Translations under genes and position numbers: made by a program
Notes under the pieces: model-generated
The model's input: only the letters and a program-made list of their open reading frames with translations
What the model was told of the DNA's origin: nothing
Database searches by the model: none
Assembly (NCBI RefSeq): GCF_011765625.1
Contig: NZ_CP050313.1
Location: 1,918,501-1,982,500 of the forward strand
DNA: 64,000 nt
From: Shewanella aestuarii
GTDB taxonomy: Bacteria; Pseudomonadota; Gammaproteobacteria; Enterobacterales; Shewanellaceae
Direction of reading: 5' to 3'
Part shown: piece after piece, positions 18,535 to 27,595 of the stretch
How the letters are laid out: every line of letters begins with the position of its first letter
Numbering within the stretch: position 1 is the first letter of the stretch

Positions 18535-20924
18535 AATTTTAACCTAAGCAGCCTTAAACTGTTTGAGACGACAATAATTGAACTTAATGACATGCCAATC
18601 GCAGCAATATAGGGCACAACATGTCCTGTAACCGCTAATGGTAAAATAATCACATTATACCCGAACGCCCATGCTAAGTTTTGTTTGATTATGCGGTTAG
18701 TCTGTTTTGCAACTTCAATTGCATCATTAAAGCGGGACAAATGATCGCCAAGCAAAATTAAATCAGCACTATTTTTCGCAATAGCACTACCACTGCCCAT
18801 GGCAATGGATATATCTGCACCGGCAAGTACAGGAGCATCATTGATACCATCACCAAACATAGCAACCTGTTGTGTTTTTTGTATCTGTTTGATTAATGAT
18901 AATTTAGAAGAAGGGCTCATGCCTGAATGGACATTATTGATAGCAAGTTTGCTCGCTAAGTACTTAACATGACCTGAACTATCTCCAGTGGCCATACTGA
19001 CGTCAATATGTGATTTTTTCAGTGAATTTATGGTGTCACTGGCATCTTGTCTAATGTCATCGTTAAGTTCAAATGTAGCCATTAACTGCTTATTTAGACT
19101 TAAATAAATCAGCTGATTTTCAATTTCATTTTTAGATGGTTCAGTGTGAGACTCACAGCAAAATACTTTAGAGCCTAAACGAACAGTTTGGCTGTTATAG
19201 GTGCCTTCAACCCCTAAGCCAACGTGATGATGAATATCAGTTACCGGTAAATTTTTATCCGCAAAAGGTAAAAATACCTGTGCAATAGGATGCAATGAGC
19301 CTTGTTCAAGGTTGGCCGCTAAAGTCAGCACTTCATCTTGTGTTAAGTTGGCATGAAGTAAGACATTACCAAGGCTTAATTTACCGCACGTTAAGGTGCC
19401 GGTTTTATCAAATACTACGTGATTAATCATGGGCAGTTTTTCAAACACGCCTGATTTACGGGTAATGATCCCTAAACGGGTAAAAATTGCTGTTGCACAG
19501 GTTACCGCTGTTGGGGTTGCCAGTGCTAATGCGCAAGGGCAGGTTGCCACTAACACGGACAAGGTTACCCAAAATGCATCCTCTGGAGCAAAGGTTAACC
19601 AACTAAAATAGGTAAGGGTAGCTATGGTTAAAATAGTGGCGGAAAAATATCGCGCTAGTCGGTCTGCTAGTAAGGCTATATGGGGACGATTATTTGAAGC
19701 AACCTCTTGTAATCGAATAATTTCAGACACTAATTGATCTTGCCCAAGCGCAGTAATTTCCACCTCTATGGGCTGCTCAATATTGATTGTGCCAGCAAAA
19801 ACTGAACAGCCAAGTTCTTTTGTTACCGGCATTTGTTCGCCAGTCAGCATGGACTCATTAATGGAGGTTTTGCCTTGAGTAATGATGCCGTCAGCAGCGA
19901 CCACATCACCAGGGCGCACCAAAATAATATCTGCAACTTTAAGCTGTTTCGCGGCAATTTCAGTTACTTGACCGTTTTTGACAATTTGTGCAGTAACAGG
20001 TACCAGCTTGTGTAAATTACTAGAACTTACTGAGGCTTTTTGCTTTGCCTGTTGCTCAAAGTATCGACCTAATAGCAAAAAGAAAGTAAACATTGATACT
20101 GATTCGAAATACACTTCGCCGGTACCATTAATGGTCGCAATGCAACTGGCGATATAAGCTCCACAGATAGCAATAGACACAGATAAATCCATGTTTAAAT
20201 TGCCACCGAGTAAACTACGAATAGCACTAAAGTAAAACGGCTGTGCAGAGTAAAACACCACTGGCGCAGCAAAAATCATGCTCACCCAACGAAAATAATC
20301 TCTTAACTCTACGTCTAAATCGGTGAAATACCCAGAATATAAAGCCAAAGCAAACATCATCACTTGCATAGTCGCAAAACCAGCTAAGCCAAGACGCAGC
20401 AGGAACTTACGGCTTTCTGCTTTACTATGTTTCTCTTGTTCATCGACTTGGTAGGGAGCTGCTTGATAGCCAATTTGGCTTATTTGCTGCAATATTTCAC
20501 TTAAAGCTACTTTAGTTGGCATCCATGACACTACCGCTCGTTGAGTCGTGGTGTTCACGGCTATATTGACTATTCCAGGTAAGGTTTTGAGTTTATGTTC
20601 AATCAACCAAGCACAAGCTGCGCAAGTTATACCGTCAATTGAAAGAGAAATCGTGTCTTTATCAGCATCACTATGGATCAGATCTTTTTGAACTTCTGGA
20701 AGGTCATAAGCGGTAAATTGATTGATTGCATCTGGTACTAATGCATTTTGCTTGCTTCCAGGTTCACTTCTGTAGCGGTAATAATTGGTCAAACCCGCAT
20801 CCATAATTGCTTGCGAAACAGCCTGGCAACCTGGGCAGCACATATCTTGTGGCTGCCCATCGATAACCGTCACAAATTTGTTTGCAGTAACAACTGGTTC
20901 ACTGCAATGAAAACATGGTTTCAT
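18531..20924 (-). CDS. ccoI: Copper-translocating P-type ATPase CcoI (FixI)
   Basis: Delivers copper for assembly of the haem-copper centre of cbb3 oxidase. An N-terminal Cys-rich segment (CFHCSEPV, CCPGCQAV) precedes an HMA domain with ITCAACAW near residue 95. The transmembrane CPC motif is in ATCPCALALATP near 465, the phosphorylation site in DKTGTLTCG near 507, and the hinge in GDGINDAPVL near 690. The 797-residue length is typical. It starts 16 bases after the end of ccoH. Confidence 0.95.
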   Translation of the reverse strand: MKPCFHCSEPVVTANKFVTVIDGQPQDMCCPGCQAVSQAIMDAGLTNYYRYRSEPGSKQNALVPDAINQFTAYDLPEVQKDLIHSDADKDTISLSIDGITCAACAWLIEHKLKTLPGIVNIAVNTTTQRAVVSWMPTKVALSEILQQISQIGYQAAPYQVDEQEKHSKAESRKFLLRLGLAGFATMQVMMFALALYSGYFTDLDVELRDYFRWVSMIFAAPVVFYSAQPFYFSAIRSLLGGNLNMDLSVSIAICGAYIASCIATINGTGEVYFESVSMFTFFLLLGRYFEQQAKQKASVSSSNLHKLVPVTAQIVKNGQVTEIAAKQLKVADIILVRPGDVVAADGIITQGKTSINESMLTGEQMPVTKELGCSVFAGTINIEQPIEVEITALGQDQLVSEIIRLQEVASNNRPHIALLADRLARYFSATILTIATLTYFSWLTFAPEDAFWVTLSVLVATCPCALALATPTAVTCATAIFTRLGIITRKSGVFEKLPMINHVVFDKTGTLTCGKLSLGNVLLHANLTQDEVLTLAANLEQGSLHPIAQVFLPFADKNLPVTDIHHHVGLGVEGTYNSQTVRLGSKVFCCESHTEPSKNEIENQLIYLSLNKQLMATFELNDDIRQDASDTINSLKKSHIDVSMATGDSSGHVKYLASKLAINNVHSGMSPSSKLSLIKQIQKTQQVAMFGDGINDAPVLAGADISIAMGSGSAIAKNSADLILLGDHLSRFNDAIEVAKQTNRIIKQNLAWAFGYNVIILPLAVTGHVVPYIAAIGMSLSSIIVVSNSLRLLRLKL

Positions 20925-20940
20925 TGGTTAACTCACAATT

Positions 20941-21420
20941 TTAGTTTAACCAATATTCAACGTTATCAGTGATATCGATACGTTGCTGAATACGCCATTC
21001 GCCATCAAAACTTTCAAGTCTGATTTCCCATGGGCCTGAAATACTTTCATCTAATGGTATACGGTAAATACCAGAACCATCAGCTGTAACCTTAAGTTTT
21101 AAATCATGCTGCTCAAGTGTTCGATGATAAAAATGCACATTAAGAGCGGCAGAATAAGCTGGACCACCGTGTTGAGTGATTTCAATCATATTATCATCGA
21201 TGGCGACAAGATATTTCATACCAATTTGTTTGGCGTAGTTAATCTTACGCAAATCCATATTAATGGCTTTACCTTCTTTATAGTATTCTTCGGCGACTAA
21301 CGAGTCTGAATTATCTAATGCAGTAAAAAGTAAATTGATGCTGGCGATGACGGCACATAAGGGGAGGAGAATTAAAAACCACGGCCAAAATTGCTTATAC
21401 CAAGGTTGTACATCTGACAT
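20941..21420 (-). CDS. ccoH: FixH/CcoH family protein
   Basis: A 159-residue protein with one N-terminal membrane helix (FWPWFLILLPLCAVIASINLLF) and a periplasmic beta domain with GPWEIRLE near residue 130. It is needed for maturation of cbb3 oxidase through contacts with CcoI and CcoP. It is the first gene after the ccoP terminator and leads the ccoH-ccoI-ccoS-tauE-like operon. Confidence 0.9.
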   Translation of the reverse strand: MSDVQPWYKQFWPWFLILLPLCAVIASINLLFTALDNSDSLVAEEYYKEGKAINMDLRKINYAKQIGMKYLVAIDDNMIEITQHGGPAYSAALNVHFYHRTLEQHDLKLKVTADGSGIYRIPLDESISGPWEIRLESFDGEWRIQQRIDITDNVEYWLN

Positions 21421-21486
21421 GAGGATCCCTAAATTAAACTTGTTATTATGTGGAGCATTTTACAGGGTAAATGCTTAATAATCACT

Positions 21487-21518
21487 TAAAAAAAAGGCCT
21501 CGAGTATATCGAGGCCAA
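21487..21518 (-). terminator. Terminator of ccoNOQP
   Basis: On the minus strand GGCCTCGA and TCGAGGCC form an eight-bp perfect stem around a five-base loop, followed by eight or more T. It lies about 20 bases after the ccoP stop and separates the structural genes from ccoH. Confidence 0.92.
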
Positions 21519-21537
21519 TTCTGTTAAGCATATGTAA

Positions 21538-22500
21538 CTATTTGTTAGATAAGCTATAAACGTAGGCAGTCAATACGTGAACTTTTTCTTCACCAAGTAT
21601 ATCTTTCCATGCAGGCATCACCCCAGCACGTCCATACTTAATTGACTCTTCAATTGCACCACGACTGCCACCATATAACCAAGCATTGTCAGTTAAATTA
21701 GGTGCGCCCATGAACTTGTTACCCGTACCGTCCATACCATGACAAGCAAAACAGCCTTTCATGTATGAAGCTTGGCCTTGGCCTGCAAGTGCGGCGTCAT
21801 GTTCACCGCCTGAAAGTTTAACTACATATTCAGCTAAACCTTTGATTTCACTATCTTCGATAGGTAAACCACCTTTTGGAGGCATCATGCCATTACGGCC
21901 ATTCATTAACGAGGTTTTAATATCGGCTAATTCACCACCGTATAACCAAGCATTATCCGTTAGGTTAGGGAAACCTTTTGAACCGCGAGCATCTGATCCA
22001 TGGCATTGAGCGCAGTTTTGTAGAAACAGACGGCCGCCAACTTTTAATGCCTCTTCATTTTTAACTAACTCCTCAAGAGGGGTCGCTAAATATGCAGCAA
22101 AGATTGGTCCGTATTTTTCATCAGCATGAGCCACTTCACGGTCATACTGAGATAAACGGTTTTCAGCTTTTGCAGCTTCTACAGCAGCTTTAGACTCGTC
22201 TAAAGAACGCACACTTTGATTAGAGCTTGTCCAACCAAATAAGCCTTTGTAATTACCCAAACCTGGATACATTACAAGATATACAATGCCAAATACGATA
22301 GTAATGTAGAACATATAAGACCACCACTTTGGCAGTGGGTTATTTAGTTCTTCAATACCATCAAAGCTATGACCCATTGATTCGCCTTCTTCAACGCCAG
22401 TATTATTTTTTGACATTACACGAAGAATAACGATACAACCTACGATCACAACGATGGTGAGTACAGTAATCCAAATACTCCAGAAGTTACTCATAATCAT
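21538..22500 (-). CDS. ccoP: cbb3-type cytochrome c oxidase subunit III (dihaem CcoP)
   Basis: Membrane-anchored dihaem c-type cytochrome passing electrons to CcoO. Two haem motifs are present, CAQCHGSDARG near residue 165 and CFACHGMDGTG near 250, with their Met ligand segments (GMMPPKGG, GVMPAWKD). Two N-terminal helices flank the loop. The ATG at 22500 overlaps the ccoQ stop in TAATGA; a second ATG six bases on could also be used. Confidence 0.95.
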   Translation of the reverse strand: MIMSNFWSIWITVLTIVVIVGCIVILRVMSKNNTGVEEGESMGHSFDGIEELNNPLPKWWSYMFYITIVFGIVYLVMYPGLGNYKGLFGWTSSNQSVRSLDESKAAVEAAKAENRLSQYDREVAHADEKYGPIFAAYLATPLEELVKNEEALKVGGRLFLQNCAQCHGSDARGSKGFPNLTDNAWLYGGELADIKTSLMNGRNGMMPPKGGLPIEDSEIKGLAEYVVKLSGGEHDAALAGQGQASYMKGCFACHGMDGTGNKFMGAPNLTDNAWLYGGSRGAIEESIKYGRAGVMPAWKDILGEEKVHVLTAYVYSLSNK

Positions 22501-22679
22501 TACTTCTGCTCTCCTGAGTCTTGCGACATTTTTTGTTGTTCATCATCTGCAAATACTAAGTTAGCGGCTTCATCAAATTTTGACTTGCTATGCTTACTGT
22601 ATGCCCAGAAGAAAATACCGACAAATGTCACCATTACAATAATGGTTAAAATTCCTTGAAAAGTGCCATAATCCATCAT
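22500..22679 (-). CDS. ccoQ: cbb3 oxidase subunit CcoQ
   Basis: A 59-residue protein that starts MMDYGTFQG, has one membrane helix (ILTIIVMVTFVGIFFWAY) and ends in a charged tail. Size, single helix and place between ccoO and ccoP identify CcoQ, which stabilises the oxidase. AGGAGG at 22682-22687 is close to the first ATG and better spaced from the second (22676), so the true start may be there. The stop overlaps ccoP. Confidence 0.9.
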   Translation of the reverse strand: MMDYGTFQGILTIIVMVTFVGIFFWAYSKHSKSKFDEAANLVFADDEQQKMSQDSGEQK

Positions 22680-22685
22680 TACCTC

Positions 22686-23300
22686 CTATTTGAGTGCTAA
22701 ACCCAAAGACTGTAAATATGCGATTAATGCTTCCAATTCCGTTTTACCTTGAACCGCTTTTTCCGCTCCAGCCAACTCAGCCTCTGTGTAAAGGTTGTGT
22801 TGTGGATGGAAATTACTCAGGATTTCCATTTTCTTACGAGTTAACTTCCCATCAAGGATGTTTTCTGCAAGCCATGGATAAGCTGGCATGTTCGACTGAG
22901 GAACAACAGCGCGAGGGTCGATTAAATGAACCTCATGCCACTTGTCACTGTAACGACCACCAACACGAGCAAGGTCCGGACCAGTACGCTTAGAACCCCA
23001 TTGGAAAGGGTGATCCCAAACTGATTCGCCGGCAACAGAATAATGACCATAACGTTCAGTTTCAGCACGTAAAGGACGGATCATTTGGCTGTGACAGTTA
23101 TAACAACCCTCACGAACATAAATATCGCGACCTTCAATCTGCAAAGCATTATACGGCTTTAACCCTTCTACAGGTTCAGTTGTATCTTTTTGGAACAAAA
23201 GTGGGGTAATTTGCACTAAACCGCCGATACTAATCGCAAGTACAGTGAAAATACCAAGCAGACCGATGTTCTTTTCAATTAATTCATGACTAAATTTCAT
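22686..23300 (-). CDS. ccoO: cbb3-type cytochrome c oxidase subunit II (monohaem CcoO)
   Basis: Membrane-anchored monohaem cytochrome c of the oxidase. One N-terminal helix is followed by the haem motif [11 protein letters not shown] near residue 67, and the axial Met is in NMPAYPW. 204 residues, as expected. AAGGAGC lies seven bases before the ATG. It follows ccoN by 12 bases. Confidence 0.96.
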   Translation of the reverse strand: MKFSHELIEKNIGLLGIFTVLAISIGGLVQITPLLFQKDTTEPVEGLKPYNALQIEGRDIYVREGCYNCHSQMIRPLRAETERYGHYSVAGESVWDHPFQWGSKRTGPDLARVGGRYSDKWHEVHLIDPRAVVPQSNMPAYPWLAENILDGKLTRKKMEILSNFHPQHNLYTEAELAGAEKAVQGKTELEALIAYLQSLGLALK

Positions 23301-23312
23301 CGAATCTGCTCC

Positions 23313-24746
23313 TTATGCTTTTGCTTCAGCAAGTGCTGGCAAAGAATCTTTTGTTGCTTTAACTGTACGAATAACGTTGTATGCCATGATTAACATACCA
23401 GCTAAGAAAAACGCACCACCAATAAAGCGAACAAAATAGAAAGGATACGAAGCTTCAAGACTTTCTACGAAGCTATATGTCAATGTACCGTCTGAGTTCA
23501 CAGCACGCCACATCAGACCTTGCATCACACCTGAAATCCACATAGATACGATGTATAACACAGTACCAATAGTCGCTAACCAGAAATGAACGTTAACTAA
23601 GTTAGTGCTATACATACGGCCATGGCCAAACAGTACTGGTATCAAATGGTATAAAGAACCAATAGACACCATAGCAACCCAACCCAACGCACCAGAGTGA
23701 ACGTGACCGACAGTCCAGTCCGTATAGTGAGATAAGGCGTTAACGGTTTTAATTGCCATCATTGGACCTTCGAAGGTAGACATACCATAGAAAGATAATG
23801 AAACAACCAAGAAACGAAGTACTGGGTCAGTACGAAGCTTATGCCATGCACCAGAGAGAGTCATAATACCGTTAATCATACCACCCCAAGATGGAGCGAA
23901 AAGGATTAACGACATAACCATACCTAAAGACTGAGTCCAATCAGGTAATGCTGTGTAATGTAAATGGTGAGGACCAGCCCAAATGTATAACGCAATCAAT
24001 GCCCAAAAGTGAACAATAGATAAACGGTATGAATATACTGGACGTCCTGCTTGCTTAGGTACAAAGTAGTACATCATACCAAGGAAGCCTGCTGTTAATA
24101 AGAAACCAACTGCGTTATGTCCGTACCACCACTGAACCATCGCATCAACGGCACCTGAGTACATTGAATATGACTTAGTCAGTGTTAATGGCATAGCCAT
24201 TGAGTTCACAATATGTAAAACAGCAACAGTAATAATAAAAGCACCAAAGAACCAGTTAGCCACATAAATATGTGATGTTGTTCTTTTGATAATGGTACCG
24301 AAGAAAACAATCGCATAACTTACCCAAACAATGGTAATTGCGATATCAATTGGCCATTCTAACTCAGCATACTCTTTCCCTGAGGTGATACCTAAAGGTA
24401 AGCTTATTGCTGCAGATAGAATAATTGCTTGCCATCCCCAAAATGTAAATGCAGCTAATTTAGGTGCAAATAAACGGGTTTGACAGGTTCTTTGTACAAT
24501 ATAGTAGGATGTAGCGAATAGGGCTGAAGTACCGAACGCGAAAATAACTGCATTGGTATGTAATGGTCGTAAACGACTATACGTTAACCAAGGAGTATCA
24601 AAGTTCAGTTGCGGCCAGATTAACTGAGCTGCAATCAATACACCCACTGCCATACCAACGATTCCCCACAATACTGTGGTTAATGCAAATTGGCGAACAA
24701 TAGTGTAGTTGTAATCAGCGCCTGTAGACTGGGAATGGTTCATCAT
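23313..24746 (-). CDS. ccoN: cbb3-type cytochrome c oxidase subunit I (CcoN)
   Basis: Catalytic subunit with haem b and the haem b3-CuB site; reduces oxygen with high affinity and pumps protons. About twelve helices; the low-spin haem ligand lies in [10 protein letters not shown] and the CuB/haem b3 histidines in [18 protein letters not shown] and [10 protein letters not shown]. 477 residues. It opens the ccoNOQP operon, and the upstream region holds two FNR-type boxes, in line with induction at low oxygen. Confidence 0.97.
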   Translation of the reverse strand: MMNHSQSTGADYNYTIVRQFALTTVLWGIVGMAVGVLIAAQLIWPQLNFDTPWLTYSRLRPLHTNAVIFAFGTSALFATSYYIVQRTCQTRLFAPKLAAFTFWGWQAIILSAAISLPLGITSGKEYAELEWPIDIAITIVWVSYAIVFFGTIIKRTTSHIYVANWFFGAFIITVAVLHIVNSMAMPLTLTKSYSMYSGAVDAMVQWWYGHNAVGFLLTAGFLGMMYYFVPKQAGRPVYSYRLSIVHFWALIALYIWAGPHHLHYTALPDWTQSLGMVMSLILFAPSWGGMINGIMTLSGAWHKLRTDPVLRFLVVSLSFYGMSTFEGPMMAIKTVNALSHYTDWTVGHVHSGALGWVAMVSIGSLYHLIPVLFGHGRMYSTNLVNVHFWLATIGTVLYIVSMWISGVMQGLMWRAVNSDGTLTYSFVESLEASYPFYFVRFIGGAFFLAGMLIMAYNVIRTVKATKDSLPALAEAKA

Positions 24747-24914
24747 AATGCTTCCACGGCTTATTACTTTTACTTATAATATTGGCAGAGTAAAACTCCA
24801 CCTGTTTAGTTGACAATCGTTTAATTAAGTAACAGCTTCCTGCCTCTTTTGTTAATGACTGTCAAGGTGTTACCGCACAATTCTTTCAAGTATTATGCAG
24901 CGGGGTTATGATAC

Positions 24915-24928
24915 TTGAGCTACATCAA
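24915..24928. promoter_or_regulatory. FNR-type box upstream of ccoN
   Basis: TTGAGCTACATCAA matches TTGATnnnnATCAA at nine of ten fixed positions. It is centred about 175 bases before the ccoN ATG, within the region that must contain the ccoN promoter. Confidence 0.7.
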
Positions 24929-24956
24929 AAAAGAAACTTAACTCTCTTGTAGAATT

Positions 24957-24970
24957 TTGATCTAGATCAA
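24957..24970. promoter_or_regulatory. Perfect FNR-type box between ccoN and the lipoprotein gene
   Basis: TTGATCTAGATCAA is a perfect palindromic match to the FNR consensus. It is 14 bases before the first possible start of the gene at 24984, so it may activate ccoN from a distance, or repress or activate the rightward gene. Confidence 0.8.
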
Positions 24971-25016
24971 TCTCTGAAAGATAATGTTACAAAAATTAAC
25001 GAATAGGCTAAAAAGT

Positions 25017-25481
25017 ATGCAATCAAAAACAGCTCGTTTATTAGTGATACTTTCATCATACTTTTTAATAGCATGTGAGCCAGCTGATAAAATTGAACAG
25101 CAAAAATATGGTCAAGATGACAGCCTATGCCAGTTTCAAATAAAGCCATGTGAACAAGTTGTTAATGGTAATCTTGTATCAATGCAGTTCGATAAAAAAC
25201 ACGCTCCAAGCGAAAAGCCAATTGAAATTTCTCTGGCATTTTCAGAAACCGTGTCTGACGTTAATGTAGTAGTAGAAGGCAGAGACATGTATATGGGCGT
25301 AATCCCTGTAATTCTAACGCCAATTGCAAACATGGATTATAAGGTTTACAACGGTAATTTAATTTACGGATCATGTGCTAGCGGTTATATGGTTTGGCGA
25401 GCGAATATTAGCTTTGCGCAAGAAGGCAAAACGTATCGAGTGTGGTTCGATTTTTTAGCTGATGCACCGTCAAACAGTTAA
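25017..25481 (+). CDS. Hypothetical lipoprotein divergent from ccoN
   Basis: A predicted lipoprotein of about 154 residues. From the ATG at 25017 the signal peptide reads into the lipobox FLIAC; from the ATG at 24984 an extra basic stretch of eleven residues precedes it, so the later start is the better lipoprotein. The mature part has three further Cys and a beta-rich ending (VWRANISFAQEG). I do not recognise the family. Its place, divergent from ccoN with an FNR box between, suggests a role linked to respiration, by position only. It converges on and overlaps the HD-GYP gene by four bases. Confidence 0.65.
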   Translation: MQSKTARLLVILSSYFLIACEPADKIEQQKYGQDDSLCQFQIKPCEQVVNGNLVSMQFDKKHAPSEKPIEISLAFSETVSDVNVVVEGRDMYMGVIPVILTPIANMDYKVYNGNLIYGSCASGYMVWRANISFAQEGKTYRVWFDFLADAPSNS

Positions 25482-27047
25482 GTATCAAGCCAATGAATTC
25501 TGATCCTTTCAAATACGTGGATATTATCAATAAATAGCTTTAATAAAACAGGGTCAAAGTGGCTTCCTGCGCCCTGATTCATTTCATCTAAAACCCGATC
25601 GATTGGCCATGCATCCTTGTAACAACGCTTATGTGAAAGCGCGTCATAAACGTCTACTATGGCCACTATTCGTGCAAAAATATGAATATCTTCACCAGAC
25701 AAAGCAGAAGGGTAGCCCGTACCATCAAATTTCTCATGGTGTTGCAATGAAATGATTGAGGCTGTTTTTAAAATTGGGCGTTCAGAATCAGCCATTATTT
25801 GATGACCAATCAGCGGATGTTGCTTCATTATGTCCCATTCTGAATCATCTAATTGGCTTGGCTTTAATAGCACTGAATCTGGAGTAGCAATTTTTCCAAC
25901 ATCATGCATAGGTGATGCACGCTTTATTAACTCTGCTTCCTCTTCTGAAAGTCCTGCAAGCAATGCTAGCTCATAGCTGTATTCTGCCATCCGCTTTACA
26001 TGATTTGCTGCCTCTTTAGACCGACTTTCTACCACGTCCCCTAAGCGTAAAATTAATTCCGATTGGGTATCTTCTACTTCCTGATTTAACAATAGATTTT
26101 CGAATGCAATGCCTACATTAATTGCAAATATATCAATTAATTTTTTATCCAAATCGCTAATGAGATCTAAACCATCCATGTAAAGGATATTGATTAATTG
26201 ACTCGACTTAGTCGGGAAATAGCCAATAAAACAATTATCTTCATATAAACATCTTCTTTCATCTAATGCTTTATTAAGCAAAGAGATGATTTCTGTAGGA
26301 ATCGAATCTTTATCGCAATTTTGATACTTACCTGTGCCAGCAAGTACTTCGATATCTTGGTTATCTATATGGCCACTCATTACATCGAGTGCATTGCAGG
26401 TTAATAAAAGCGTTTCACTATTGAGTTTCAGTAGCGAGGCAACTTGAGTTAACAAGCCATCAGCAAAACGGTGTAAAGTTCTTAATTCAAATAAGCCTGA
26501 AGTGGCTTCTAAAACGCGTTCAAGCCCTAAGCGATGTTGAGCTTGACAAGCTCTAGCTTGTTCAATTTCCATAATGTCTCGGTAGGATCTTAGGGCAGAG
26601 TACACAGGTCATTAATTTTCTTGAGTCTAATTCCGCCTTAGCTTTGTAGTCGTTGATGTCGTAATTAACAATGACGTGCTCTTCAGGCGCTTGACCAGGT
26701 TGTCCTGTACGTAAAATAATTCTGATGGTGTGATTGTTACACACATCACGTATCCATTTTATAAGTTCAAGTCCAGCATGATCACTTTCCATGACGACAT
26801 CGATAAAAGCAATAGCGATATCTTTCTCCTTTTTCAATATTTCTTGAGCTTGAGCAGCGCTGTAGGCATTGATGAATTCAAGAGGGCGCTTGTCTAATTC
26901 AAAACGAGATAGGGCAAATTTAGTTACTGTATGAATATCTGGCTCGTCGTCGACAATCAATATTTTCCAACTAGGTAGGGTATTTTTAGGCTTAACCGTT
27001 TTTTTAGAAGAAAATAAAGATCGCTTATTAATAATTTCTACACTCAT
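25478..27047 (-). pseudogene. Response regulator with REC, DUF3369-like and HD-GYP domains, split by a frameshift
   Basis: Two overlapping frames together make one gene. The first (26562-27047) encodes a receiver domain, with the acidic pair and phospho-Asp in LIVDDEPD and IAFIDVVMES. The second (25478-26605) encodes a DUF3369-like middle part and an HD-GYP domain with HDVGKIATPD and HHEKFDGTGYP. The frame changes near 26606, after DSRKLMT, where related proteins continue directly into VYSALRSYRD. One extra base or two missing bases explain it. HD-GYP domains degrade cyclic di-GMP. All catalytic motifs are intact, so a sequencing error or recent mutation is likely. Confidence 0.8.
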
Positions 27048-27173
27048 TAAAATACCTCAAGCCTTGTATTTACTTATAAATAAGAAGAAAGAAAGGGTAT
27101 GTTGATGCTTCATTAAGTGTAGTACAACTAAATTTATTGGTTGTAAAAATGGTATAGATGGATTAAATTTAAT

Positions 27174-27192
27174 GCAATTGAGAATCATTATC
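27174..27192. promoter_or_regulatory. Fur-like box
   Basis: GCAATTGAGAATCATTATC matches 15 of 19 positions of the Fur consensus, with a perfect right half. It lies 20 bases before the ATG at 27212, a position where Fur would block transcription. Confidence 0.55.
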
Positions 27193-27211
27193 ACCAATAA
27201 AGGGGATTCTA

Positions 27212-27412
27212 ATGAATGAATTAAAAGTTGCCATTTGTTATCAAAAAGTCGCAAGTTTAATCAACAAAGGGGAGCTCTGCGCTGCTGATTTGAAGTGTTT
27301 AGATAAAGAAACCAAGAAGGCTATATGGAAAATATGTTTAGTACATTGTCAGCAAAAAATTCATTGTAACAAGCTAACCTATGAAGCAATGAATGAACAT
27401 GAAATAGCATGA
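27212..27412 (+). CDS. Small Cys-containing protein, possibly Fur-regulated
   Basis: A 66-residue basic protein with five cysteines (ICYQ, LCAADLKC, ICLVHC, HCNK) arranged without an obvious CxxC. A GGGG-type ribosome binding site (AAAGGGGAT) lies about seven bases before the ATG, and a Fur-like box overlaps the promoter region. I do not recognise the family. Bfd-type ferredoxins are of similar size and also Fur-controlled, but their CxC-CxxC pattern is missing. Small size and no recognised homology leave some doubt that it is real. Confidence 0.55.
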   Translation: MNELKVAICYQKVASLINKGELCAADLKCLDKETKKAIWKICLVHCQQKIHCNKLTYEAMNEHEIA

Positions 27413-27519
27413 CAATTGTGTTTAAAGAAAAATAATAAGTGGCGAGAATAGGTTTTAGTCAGCAACGACTTAAGTAAAATTTAAATGTATTAGTAAAACT
27501 TAATAATTACTGATGTCAA

Positions 27520-27551
27520 TTAATGCCGATAAATAACGTTATCGGCATTAA
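27520..27551. repeat. 13-bp inverted repeat before the recombinase gene
   Basis: A perfect inverted repeat TTAATGCCGATAA/TTATCGGCATTAA (27520-27532 with 27539-27551) with a six-base spacer. No T tract follows, so it is unlikely to be a terminator. It lies 45 bases before the recombinase start and may be an operator or a recombinase binding site. Confidence 0.6.
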
Positions 27552-27595
27552 CTATGTGTATAATAAGGCATTGTATTTAAAGATTAATCTTTGCT

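Noticed and set aside
27520..27551. Inverted repeat as a terminator of the small Cys protein gene
   Set aside because: No T tract follows on either strand.
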